Shown here piece by piece: positions 7,070-13,935 of a DNA stretch of 18,008 bases (position 1 is the stretch's first letter; each line of letters begins with the position of its first letter). The stretch lies in the NCBI GenBank assembly GCA_945867875.1, contig CAMBJF010000029.1:1-18008 (forward strand). The letters run 5' to 3'. The translations under genes and the position numbers were made by a program. The notes below the pieces were generated by a model that was not told the origin of the DNA, ran no database searches, and saw only the letters and a list, made by a program, of their open reading frames with translations. This stretch comes from an uncultured Ruminococcus sp. (GTDB taxonomy: Bacteria > Bacillota > Clostridia > Oscillospirales > Ruminococcaceae).

Positions 7070-7993
7070 ATGGATAAGATTCATTTTGATGTTGAAACGG
7101 CAGGCTTTTACGGCGCATACTGGGACTGCGGAAAGGGCACAGATGCGGGAATGATAGCGATGTTAGGCGATGACCCCGAGGATTATATGGCAAGGGGTGC
7201 GGTAAAATGGCTGCATACCTACGGCGTAAATGTTCTTACAATGTCTCCCGCAAAAAAGGACTACGGTCATCACAATTATCCCCTTGAAAGGATAGAAAAG
7301 GCTATTGCATATCTCAAATCACGGGGAATGAAGAAAATTGGCATTGTGGGAGCATCGACCACGGGAATGCTCGCACTGACGGCAGCGTCATATTACAGCG
7401 ACATCACCCTGACCCTTGCCCTTACCCCAAGCGACTTTATCTGGCAGGGCTTCAAGCAGGGCAAAAGGGACGGCTGCAGAGAATGGCCAATTGAGGGCGA
7501 GTCCACCATTTCCAAGGACGGCAAGCCCCTGCCCTATATGCGCTTTGTTTACCAGCACCCCGACTACTGGCACAAGATGCAGGAATCCACCAAGGACACG
7601 GGAAATCATCTTTGTTCAAGGATCATATTCGATGACTCCGAGGCTGCTGGTCTGCTCAAGGAGGATATGATGATAAAGGTGGAAAACATAAAAGGAAAGC
7701 TTGTGCTTATCGGTGCCGAGGACGACACTCTCTGGGACACAGCCAAGTACATAAGGCGAATGGACGAAAGACTGAAAGCCAAGCCCTATGAGTGCAGCTA
7801 TGAGGTGTACATTTATAAATACGGTACACATTATGTGTTCCCAGAGTCACTTTACAAAAAGCTGCTGTCCTTTGCAGCGGAGCCTCTTCTGAAAATGTTG
7901 TTCAGGTCCGCCAAGGAGCACCCCGATGAGTGCAGACAGACAAGGATCGACATTGAGAAGAATATCAACAGAGTTATAAATGAGTGGAAATGA
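7070..7993 (+). CDS. alpha/beta hydrolase, acyl-CoA thioesterase/BAAT C-terminal type
   Basis: The 307-residue frame begins at ATG 7070, placed by the GGGAAGGG ribosome binding site. The longer open frame back to 7004 would start inside the -35 box and is rejected. The nucleophile elbow is GASTTG (Ser96), the acid Asp probably lies in LIGAEDDTLWDTAKYIRRM, and the His is in KYGTHYVFPES. The order, plus the extended insert before the acid residue, fits the BAAT/acyl-CoA thioester hydrolase C-terminal family (PF08840). The eukaryotic N-terminal domain is absent and there is no signal peptide. Bacterial members are hydrolases of unknown substrate, so an ester or thioester substrate is inferred only. 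It is a single-gene unit with its own promoter, an operator-like palindrome and a terminator, which suggests specific induction. Confidence 0.8.
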   Translation: MDKIHFDVETAGFYGAYWDCGKGTDAGMIAMLGDDPEDYMARGAVKWLHTYGVNVLTMSPAKKDYGHHNYPLERIEKAIAYLKSRGMKKIGIVGASTTGMLALTAASYYSDITLTLALTPSDFIWQGFKQGKRDGCREWPIEGESTISKDGKPLPYMRFVYQHPDYWHKMQESTKDTGNHLCSRIIFDDSEAAGLLKEDMMIKVENIKGKLVLIGAEDDTLWDTAKYIRRMDERLKAKPYECSYEVYIYKYGTHYVFPESLYKKLLSFAAEPLLKMLFRSAKEHPDECRQTRIDIEKNINRVINEWK

Positions 7994-8009
7994 TAATGTA
8001 AGACTTATG

Positions 8010-8045
8010 AGCCGTCCGAAACCTCGGGCGGCTTTCATTCTGTTT
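8010..8045 (+). terminator. intrinsic terminator of the alpha/beta hydrolase gene
   Basis: AGCCGTCCGA and TCGGGCGGCT pair with one G-T pair around a short AACC loop, followed by a T-rich stretch (TTCATTCTGTTT). It begins 17 bp after the stop codon. Confidence 0.75.
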
Positions 8046-8052
8046 AAAACAC

Positions 8053-8081
8053 TTGCCAAATCGGGATAAATATGGTATAAT
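8053..8081 (+). promoter_or_regulatory. sigma-A promoter for the bacterial-PH gene pair
   Basis: TTGCCA (8053-8058), 17 bp, TATAAT (8076-8081). The leader that follows contains ATGTATCTG twice (8091-8099 and 8105-8113). Confidence 0.7.
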
Positions 8082-8127
8082 ATAAATATTATGTATCTGT
8101 AAAGATGTATCTGAAAGGAGAGCCACC

Positions 8128-8838
8128 GTGAGCAGAAATTACAGCTCTGACCCCAAGGGCAGAAAATTCATATCCGTTACAGCATTTCTGCTGACAATAG
8201 TGCTGCTTGTGCTGTTAAATATTCTTCGGCTCTATGCAATGGACAAGTTCCCCCAGTATATGCCCGATACTCAGGCGCTGCCCGTCAGGGTCATAAGCGC
8301 TCTTATGATAATCTTTGCGGCAATATACGTGGTGTTTATCGTGATGCTCCTGCCGATGTGGTACAAATCCATAAGATACGTGATAACCGATGACGAGATA
8401 ATCTCCTACACAGGCATTTTCACCCGCACATACAGGATAATGAAAATATCCTCCGTTCAGCACGCTGTCAGGGTGTCACTGCCTCTGTCTAAATACACAG
8501 GTTTCAACTTCATTTTTCTCAATGCTCTTGGCAGCAATATGCCCATACTTTTCCTTTCCGACAAGGACTGCGTTGATATACTTGAACTGTTTAGGAAAAA
8601 GTACGAGGAAAAGCCTGCGCACGAGAAGCCAAAGGGGAAATATTTCGTGGAATATTCATCGGCGGAAAGCGGCTATGTTTATTCCGACAGCTCCCGGATA
8701 CTGACCTCGGGGGAGATAAGCGATATTGCGGAAAATTTTGACAATGTTACTCAGCTGAGCTTTGAGGATATGACCTCCGATCAGCTGAGTTTTACGGATA
8801 CAGACAAGCAGAATGAGCCCAAAATCGGCGACAAATAA
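8128..8838 (+). CDS. PH-domain membrane protein, YdbS-like
   Basis: This 236-residue protein starts at GTG with an AAAGGAG ribosome binding site 7 nt away. Two TM segments (about 14-33 and 53-78) are followed by a bacterial PH domain (bPH_2, PF03703-like) at about 80-160, with YVITDDEIISYTGIFTRTYR and KISSVQHAVRV as the diagnostic start and the LPLSKYTGFNFIFLN turn. The C-terminal 75 residues are acidic and probably disordered, longer than in Bacillus YdbS. It sits 12 bp before a large three-PH protein, the same arrangement as Bacillus ydbS-ydbT. As I recall, ydbST is a SigW-regulated pair linked to resistance to certain antimicrobial peptides. The role here is inferred from that pairing. The promoter seen is sigma-A-like. 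Confidence 0.75.
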   Translation: MSRNYSSDPKGRKFISVTAFLLTIVLLVLLNILRLYAMDKFPQYMPDTQALPVRVISALMIIFAAIYVVFIVMLLPMWYKSIRYVITDDEIISYTGIFTRTYRIMKISSVQHAVRVSLPLSKYTGFNFIFLNALGSNMPILFLSDKDCVDILELFRKKYEEKPAHEKPKGKYFVEYSSAESGYVYSDSSRILTSGEISDIAENFDNVTQLSFEDMTSDQLSFTDTDKQNEPKIGDK

Positions 8839-8850
8839 GGGGGGAGCGGC

Positions 8851-10359
8851 TTGAAAAGACAGCACCCCGCTGCGCTTCTCGGATATACAACCAAAAACTT
8901 CTGGCTGCTGCTCATTCCTCTTATAAGAGGTCTTGCGGCGCTAAAATTTGATTTTTACAGGTGGTCACAAGGCGCAGGCTGGGATATCCTTGCGGTGACG
9001 GCGATGATAGCCATTGCGGTGATACGGTGGTATTATACGCTGTATGAATTTTCGGAGGACGGCATTTCCGTGAAAACGGGAATGGTGATGAAATATGAAA
9101 CGAAGATACCCTGTCTTAACGTCAGTGCGGTAACAGGAGAGGAGAACCCTGTTCTGGCGAGGTTCGGAGCGGTAAAGGTGTATATCGACACGGACGCTGC
9201 CTCGGGCGGAAAGGCAAATGCGGACGTTAGCCTTATGGTGTATAAGGAGGACAGGGCGAAGCTTTTCAATATCCTGTCAGCTGCTTTCAGAAGTCCCGAA
9301 AACAGGGGAGACAAGCGTGAAAAGACGGGCAGCGGAATGAACTTTACCTACAAGGCATCGGCGGGGAGCCTTATTGCCTTTTCCGTTCTTTTTTCCTCCG
9401 CGCTTTCAGGCGTGGCGCTCCTTATGACGGCTCTTTCGGGAAGCACGGACATCATCGGGGACAGGCTTGAAAAGGACTTTTTCAAGGCAGTGAATGATGT
9501 TTCAGATGCGGTTACGACCCTTGCGGGCAAGCTTATTTCGGGCATATCCCCCGCAGGCGTGGCGGTCTCGGTGATAATCGGTCTGGGCTTTCTCATTTCC
9601 TTTGTTGCAAATGTGTGCAGGCATATCAATTTCACTGTCAGCAGGCGTGGAAAATGCATAATCATCACAGGGGGACTTATCGTAAAAAGAATGTACTGCC
9701 TTAACAGCAGGAAGATAAACATTGCGGATATGCGGCAGAATCTCCTGATGAAGCTTTTCGGCGTGACCTCCGTTCACGTCAACTGCACAGGCTACGGCAA
9801 GCGTAAAAACGAGTTTCCCGTGTTCATTCCCATATGCGGCGTGAGGGGCACGGAAAGCGGCGGCGTGAGAGGCCTTGACGGCATTATGGAAAAGCTGCTG
9901 ACGGGATTTTCACGAAGCGAGACATATATAAATCCAAAGCTCACCTACATTATGCGCTTCATTGGTCCGCCCACAGCCCTTATTTTCGGCATACAGGCAG
10001 CCGGGCTTGTTATACTTATGATGTATCCCGTGTGGCGGGAGCTTATAGTGTTTATGACGATACTCTGCGAGATACCTGCGGTGTGGCTGTTGTTCGTAAA
10101 GGCGTGCGCCTACTGCACCAGCGGCGTTAACATCACCGCCGACAGCGTGTGCGCAAAATACTGCAAATGGTATGCGTTCCATACCGTGACAGTGCCCCTT
10201 GAAAGAGTTTCACAGATACGCATTACTCAGAATATTTTCCAGCGAATGAACCGCTCCTGCGATGTTCATATATTCACAAGCTCCGAGCATATCGGCAGCC
10301 ACAGGATAAAAAGCCTGCCCATAAAAGAGGTGCAGGAGCTTATCAGAGAAAGATTCTGA
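8851..10359 (+). CDS. multi-PH-domain membrane protein, YdbT-like
   Basis: This 502-residue protein starts at TTG after a GGGGGGAG stretch; the first in-frame ATG is residue 52, inside a TM segment. Paired TM segments (about 16-30/45-62, 170-195/234-254, 368-391/398-416) alternate with three bacterial PH domains (about 62-148, 258-350 and 420-500). Each PH domain opens with a strand like YEFSEDGISVKTGMV, FTVSRRGKCIIITGGLIVKR or YCTSGVNITADSVCAKYCKWY, followed by the conserved P/R-x-x-x-V/I-x-x-I/V segment (for example VPLERVSQIRITQN). The length is close to Bacillus YdbT (about 490). It probably forms a membrane complex with the preceding YdbS-like protein, and may act in envelope stress or bacteriocin tolerance; this is inference. 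Confidence 0.75.
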   Translation: MKRQHPAALLGYTTKNFWLLLIPLIRGLAALKFDFYRWSQGAGWDILAVTAMIAIAVIRWYYTLYEFSEDGISVKTGMVMKYETKIPCLNVSAVTGEENPVLARFGAVKVYIDTDAASGGKANADVSLMVYKEDRAKLFNILSAAFRSPENRGDKREKTGSGMNFTYKASAGSLIAFSVLFSSALSGVALLMTALSGSTDIIGDRLEKDFFKAVNDVSDAVTTLAGKLISGISPAGVAVSVIIGLGFLISFVANVCRHINFTVSRRGKCIIITGGLIVKRMYCLNSRKINIADMRQNLLMKLFGVTSVHVNCTGYGKRKNEFPVFIPICGVRGTESGGVRGLDGIMEKLLTGFSRSETYINPKLTYIMRFIGPPTALIFGIQAAGLVILMMYPVWRELIVFMTILCEIPAVWLLFVKACAYCTSGVNITADSVCAKYCKWYAFHTVTVPLERVSQIRITQNIFQRMNRSCDVHIFTSSEHIGSHRIKSLPIKEVQELIRERF

Positions 10360-10362
10360 CAG

Positions 10363-10391
10363 TTGACGTATAAGGCTTTATGTGATAGAAT
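10363..10391 (+). promoter_or_regulatory. probable sigma-A promoter of the DUF3795 gene
   Basis: TTGACG (10363-10368), 17 bp, TAGAAT (10386-10391); each hexamer has one mismatch. It lies directly after the YdbT-like stop codon. Confidence 0.6.
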
Positions 10392-10431
10392 AAAAGGGCA
10401 TAGTACTTTTGAACTGAAAGGATAGAATAAT

Positions 10432-10785
10432 ATGGAAACAGTTTCCTGCTGCGGAATAATGTGCAACGAATGTCCCGTTTTTATCGCCACCGAGAGGGAC
10501 GACGACAGTATGAGAAGATTTCTCGCTCTTGAATTTTCCGACGGCGAAAGAAAGTTTTACCCCAAGGACATTTCCTGCTGCGGCTGCCGCACAGTTTCCG
10601 CCGACTGCAACAAATTCGGCAAGAACTGCAAGGTAAGAAAATGCTGCAAGGAAAAACACGTATCGCTCTGTGCGGAATGCAAGGAATTTCCCTGCAAAAA
10701 GGTGGAGGAGAATATCCCCGAGGGCAGCGAGCAAAGGTATAGGCTCGAAGAGATGCACGAGGCGTGCAAAAATCTGCTTAAATAA
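10432..10785 (+). CDS. Cys-rich DUF3795 family protein
   Basis: This 117-residue protein contains 15 cysteines. It opens with the DUF3795 signature CGIMCNECPVFIAT (residues 7-20), continues with CCGCR, then NCKVRKCC, and ends with LCAECKEFPCKKVEE. This pattern fits DUF3795 (PF12675), small cytoplasmic proteins thought to bind zinc or an Fe-S cluster; no reaction is known. The ATG follows an AAAGGA ribosome binding site with about 9-nt spacing. It has its own probable promoter at 10363, so it is probably not part of the PH-protein operon. Confidence 0.85.
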   Translation: METVSCCGIMCNECPVFIATERDDDSMRRFLALEFSDGERKFYPKDISCCGCRTVSADCNKFGKNCKVRKCCKEKHVSLCAECKEFPCKKVEENIPEGSEQRYRLEEMHEACKNLLK

Positions 10786-10813
10786 GTTTTTTTAAAACAT
10801 TTTGTTATAAAAT

Positions 10814-10842
10814 CTGACATTTTGCTCCGAAAGTGATATAAT
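10814..10842 (+). promoter_or_regulatory. probable sigma-A promoter of the zinc-ribbon/Ltp gene
   Basis: CTGACA (10814-10819), 17 bp, TATAAT (10837-10842). It lies 45 bp before the start codon. Confidence 0.65.
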
Positions 10843-10886
10843 TAAATTGCCAAAAGCAAAAAAATTATGTTAAAGGGGTAATCAAT

Positions 10887-11879
10887 ATGGCAGACTGGCA
10901 TTGTCCCAATTGTGACTTTAAAAACAGTGATAACAGCAAGACCTGCATTTCCTGCGGAGCAGAACGCCCCAGAACTGAAATAAATATCGGTGCCAAGGAA
11001 TGGGAATGTCCGAAATGCGGACATAAAAACAGCCCTGACCACACTGTTTGTTTCAGCTGCGGCACTCCGAAATCTGGCGGCAGCGAAGAAAGAATGTCTT
11101 CGGGGACAAAAGTAAGCGGCAAAACTGCATTTATATGTATTGCTGCTGCGCTTGTAATTTTTGTGGGCGTGTCTGCGAAGAACGCAGAAAAACCGAAAAC
11201 CGATTCATATTCCCGAACATCGGTCTCCACTTCTGCAAAGCCTGCATATACCACGGCTGAAACGAAAAAATCATATACATATGACTATACGCCAAGCTAT
11301 ACTCAGAGCGTTTCCTCGGATTCCGCTGCGCTCAGAACGGCAAAAGCCTACCTTGCAGTTATGCCTTTCTCTCACGACGGACTTATAGCCCAGCTTGAAT
11401 ATGAGGGCTATTCACATTCCGAGGCGAAAGATGCGGCTGACAACTGCGGTGCTGACTGGAAAGCGCAGGCTGTTCTCAAAGCAAAGGACTATCTCGAATA
11501 TTCCCCCTTTTCACGGGACGGACTGATAGATCAGCTCGAATATGAAAAATTTACACGCTCCGAAGCGGAATATGCGGCAGATCACTGCGGCATTGATACA
11601 GGTTCGGAAGCCTGCGAACAGGCAAAAAGCTATCTGAGATATTCCGCCTTTTCAAAGCAGGGGCTTATAGAGCAGCTTGAATATGAGGGATATTCCACTG
11701 CGGAAGCCACGGAAGCCGTTGAAAAATGCGGTGCTGACTGGAACAGACAGGCAGAGCTTAAAGCAGAGCAGTATGTGGAATATATGGATTTTTCCTACAG
11801 TGAGCTTGTTGACCAGCTTGAATATGAGGGCTTTACCCATTCACAGGCAGCACACGGAGCTGAATATGCTTTATACTGA
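10887..11879 (+). CDS. membrane protein: two zinc ribbons, one TM, four Ltp-type repeats
   Basis: In this 330-residue protein, two RanBP2-like zinc fingers C6-x2-C9-x10-C20-x2-C23 and C41-x2-C44-x10-C55-x2-C58 lead to a TM segment at about 80-97. A Ser/Thr/Tyr-rich linker (about 98-145) follows, then four tandem helical repeats of about 45 residues. Each repeat holds A-x-x-Y-L-x-x-x-x-F-S-x-x-G-L-I-x-Q-L-E-Y-E and a Ser-x-x-x-A turn; the first three end in CG. The repeats match the Ltp family (PF07553), named after the phage TP-J34 lipoprotein that blocks superinfecting phage DNA entry. There is no lipobox; the TM segment would place the zinc ribbons inside and the repeats outside the cell. 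A role in envelope or phage exclusion is possible but inferred. The ribosome binding site AAAGGGG is 8 nt from the ATG. Confidence 0.85.
   Translation: MADWHCPNCDFKNSDNSKTCISCGAERPRTEINIGAKEWECPKCGHKNSPDHTVCFSCGTPKSGGSEERMSSGTKVSGKTAFICIAAALVIFVGVSAKNAEKPKTDSYSRTSVSTSAKPAYTTAETKKSYTYDYTPSYTQSVSSDSAALRTAKAYLAVMPFSHDGLIAQLEYEGYSHSEAKDAADNCGADWKAQAVLKAKDYLEYSPFSRDGLIDQLEYEKFTRSEAEYAADHCGIDTGSEACEQAKSYLRYSAFSKQGLIEQLEYEGYSTAEATEAVEKCGADWNRQAELKAEQYVEYMDFSYSELVDQLEYEGFTHSQAAHGAEYALY
11322..11876 (+). repeat. four tandem Ltp-type protein repeats
   Basis: Residues about 146-330 consist of four copies beginning near 148, 196, 242 and 289. The core LI-x-QLEYE occurs in copies 1-3 and LVDQLEYE in copy 4, each followed by a short helix with a conserved Ala. 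Copy 4 lacks the CG ending. Confidence 0.8.
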
Positions 11880-11890
11880 TAAAACTGCAC

Positions 11891-11919
11891 TTGACAAATC
11901 CAAAAAACTCCGCTATAAT
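11891..11919 (+). promoter_or_regulatory. consensus sigma-A promoter upstream of the riboswitch
   Basis: TTGACA (11891-11896), 17 bp, TATAAT (11914-11919), both perfect. Transcription should start near 11926, leaving a leader of about 127 nt before the antiporter ATG. Confidence 0.85.
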
Positions 11920-11935
11920 AAAAAACAGAATAAAA

Positions 11936-12001
11936 GGGAATGACGTTCTCCCTGTGAGATTACATATCTCCGAACCGCTTTAAAAAGCTGATGACATCTG
12001 C
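11936..12001 (+). promoter_or_regulatory. fluoride riboswitch (crcB motif) aptamer
   Basis: The leader has the parts of the fluoride aptamer in order. P1 is GGGA (11936-11939) with UCCC (11949-11952), closing the loop AUGACGUUC, which matches the consensus AUG-xx-GUUC. P2 is GCUU (11977-11980) with AAGC (11985-11988), preceded by AACC and followed by UGAUGAC, the conserved 3' segment. The loop GACGU can pair with ACAUC (11994-11998) as the pseudoknot, with one internal C-A mismatch. An extra hairpin GAGAU-UACAU-AUCUC (11956-11970) is inserted between P1 and P2. The 3' aptamer strand is also the left arm of the terminator at 11982-12030, so fluoride binding should prevent termination (an ON switch). 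The call rests on consensus recall; no covariance model was run. Confidence 0.8.
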
Positions 12002-12030
12002 ATTTTTACGCAGATGCTGTCGGCTTTTTT
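11982..12030 (+). terminator. regulated intrinsic terminator of the riboswitch
   Basis: The arms 11982-12001 and 12010-12029 form a stem of about 20 bp with three G-U pairs and one A-C mismatch. The loop is AUUUUUAC, and a T tract (TTTTTTATTTTT) follows. The left arm shares bases with P2 and the pseudoknot strand of the aptamer. It stands between the promoter and the antiporter start. Confidence 0.85.
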
Positions 12031-12052
12031 ATTTTTCAAAAGGAGTGTTTTT

Positions 12053-13252
12053 ATGCTTTTTTCACTTGGCATTATTTTTCTCGTGGGGCTTTCCGCAGCC
12101 GAGATCATCAGGCGCTTAAAGCTGCCGAGAATTATCGGTATGCTCGCCGCAGGAATTGTGATAGGGCCATATGTACTTGACCTTATCGACCCCACGGTTC
12201 TGGGAATATCCTCTGAGCTGAGGCAAATTGCCCTTATCATCATACTTATAAAAGCGGGGCTGTCCCTGAATCTGTCAGACCTTAAAAAGGTTGGCAGACC
12301 TGCGGTGATGATGTCATTTGTCCCCGCAAGCTTTGAGATACTGGGGTATGTCTGCCTTGCGCCGACGCTCTTTGACATAAGCCGCTCCGAGGCAGCTGTA
12401 ATGGGAGCAGTGCTGGCGGCTGTATCTCCTGCGGTGGTGGTGCCCCGAATGGTGAAGCTTATGGAGGAAAAGCGGGGCACTGAAAAGAGCATTCCGCAGA
12501 TGATACTTGCGGGGGCGTCCTGCGATGATATTTTCGTAATCACCCTTTTCTCAGCATTTGCGGCAATGGCGCAGGGGGAGAGTGCGGACATTTCAGGTAT
12601 GCTCAATGTGCCCGTGTCAATTATCCTCGGCGTTATAGGCGGAGCGGTCTGCGGATATCTCTTGTACCTGCTCTTTGACATTTCACGGAAAAAGGGGCAG
12701 GATATGGGCAATACGGTGAAGCTTATCGTCCTGCTTTCCGTGGCATTTGTGCTGATGTACACCGAAACGGCGCTCAAAAGCTATGTGGCATTTTCAGGAC
12801 TTCTTGCCGTCACCGCAATGGCTTGCACGGTAAAACTCAAAACAGATGAGAGCGTCTGGGGACGGCTGGGAGCAAGCTATGGTCAGCTGTGGGTAGCCGC
12901 AGAAGTGCTGCTTTTCGTGCTGGTGGGAGCGGCTGTGGATATCCGCTACACCCTCGCTGCGGGCATTCCTGCGGTGATAATGATATTTGCGGCGCTTGTG
13001 TTCCGCTCTGTTGGCGTGCTCGTGTGCCTTGCGGGAACAAAGCTCACAGCAAAGGAACGGCTTTTCTGCGTTATCGCATATCTGCCGAAAGCCACGGTGC
13101 AGGCGGCTATGGGCTCTGTGCCCCTTGCAATGGGGCTGTCCTGCGGAAATATCGTGCTGTCCGTGTCGGTGCTCGGGATAATCATAACGGCGCCCCTTGG
13201 AGCTATTGGTATTGATTGCACTTATAAGAAACTTTTGGAGGATAATAGGTGA
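12053..13252 (+). CDS. cation/proton antiporter (CPA superfamily, Na+/H+ exchanger domain), riboswitch-controlled
   Basis: The ATG at 12053 is chosen because AAAGGAG (12038-12044) is 8 nt upstream. The frame is open back to 12014, but that region is the terminator. The 399-residue protein is nearly all TM helices (about 11-12). It shows the PF00999 hallmarks: LPRIIGMLAAGIVIGP near 24-39, LIKAGLSLNL near 65-74, and ASCDDIF with the paired acidic residues Asp158-Asp159 typical of proton-coupled electrogenic antiporters. It lacks the C-terminal RCK/TrkA domain of KefB-type proteins. It would exchange a cation for protons across the cytoplasmic membrane; the ion is not known. Control by a fluoride riboswitch suggests a role in surviving fluoride or the linked acid and ion stress. 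It is transcribed alone. Confidence 0.88.
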   Translation: MLFSLGIIFLVGLSAAEIIRRLKLPRIIGMLAAGIVIGPYVLDLIDPTVLGISSELRQIALIIILIKAGLSLNLSDLKKVGRPAVMMSFVPASFEILGYVCLAPTLFDISRSEAAVMGAVLAAVSPAVVVPRMVKLMEEKRGTEKSIPQMILAGASCDDIFVITLFSAFAAMAQGESADISGMLNVPVSIILGVIGGAVCGYLLYLLFDISRKKGQDMGNTVKLIVLLSVAFVLMYTETALKSYVAFSGLLAVTAMACTVKLKTDESVWGRLGASYGQLWVAAEVLLFVLVGAAVDIRYTLAAGIPAVIMIFAALVFRSVGVLVCLAGTKLTAKERLFCVIAYLPKATVQAAMGSVPLAMGLSCGNIVLSVSVLGIIITAPLGAIGIDCTYKKLLEDNR

Positions 13253-13288
13253 AATTGTAATGTGAATTTATCTTTAAAGTATATTATA

Positions 13289-13317
13289 TTGACATTTTGT
13301 GGAAGGTCAGGTATAAT
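13289..13317 (+). promoter_or_regulatory. consensus sigma-A promoter of the small membrane protein gene
   Basis: TTGACA (13289-13294), 17 bp, TATAAT (13312-13317), both perfect, 45 bp before the ATG. Confidence 0.8.
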
Positions 13318-13361
13318 AAATGTAAAGAATAAAGGTATCAGTCATTAAATGAGGAGGCGGT

Positions 13362-13842
13362 ATGTTGGATAAAAAAACAGTTTTAAGACTTATCGGTTCT
13401 CTTTTGATTTTCATTATTTTTATTGCTTCGCCATTTATACTTTTTGTCAGAGCAATGCTTTTTTTTATTTGACGACAGTGCATTTGGAATGTTTATCAGA
13501 CTGTTTAATATGGCTGCACTGCCTATTGAGATATTGTCAGTTGGTATTATAAATTTGATCGGTTTTTTAATTCTGAAAAAAGAAAGCAAATTGAAACAGG
13601 TCTCTTTGATTTATCTTTTGCTTCAGACAATTACCTCTGTTATTATGACTGTATATTTCTATCTGAAGGATAGTGGGATAGCCGGCGAAAGTGTTGTCAT
13701 CAATGATATAGTAAAGCCGGAATCATACATATTTCATTCGTTTGTCTGGTTAAGCTTGTCTTGTATAGCATCATTTGGTGTTGTTTTAATTTTTTATTGC
13801 GTTGATAATTTAAAGAGGACTTATTCAAAAAATATTGAATAG
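13362..13842 (+). pseudogene. small four-TM membrane protein, frameshifted at a T8 run
   Basis: The ATG at 13362 follows GAGGAGG and a consensus promoter, but its frame stops at 13472 after 36 codons. The next frame stays open to 13842. Removing one T from the eight at 13459-13466 joins them as ...FVRAMLFLFDDSAFGMF..., a protein of 159 residues. Its TM segments are at about 7-32, 48-72, 80-101 and 126-151. The downstream frame has no good start of its own: its first codon option is a TTG at 13423 without a ribosome binding site. I do not recognise the family. The gene is A+T-rich compared with its neighbours. Intact expression signals argue for a sequencing error, a fresh mutation, or slippage on the T run rather than old decay. 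Confidence 0.7.
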
Positions 13843-13887
13843 CATATACATAAGGGACTTTCAGGTCTTACAAAGTGCGGACACTGC

Positions 13888-13927
13888 GAAAAAATCCCAT
13901 AGACCTCTCACATAAGGCCTATGGGAT
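13888..13927 (-). terminator. intrinsic terminator of the PHP phosphatase gene
   Basis: ATCCCATAG (13894-13902) and CTATGGGAT (13919-13927) form a 9-bp stem, followed on the minus strand by six T residues (complement of 13889-13894). On the plus strand the T tract is poor, so it may only partly stop rightward transcription. Confidence 0.75.
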
Positions 13928-13935
13928 CTTGTCGT

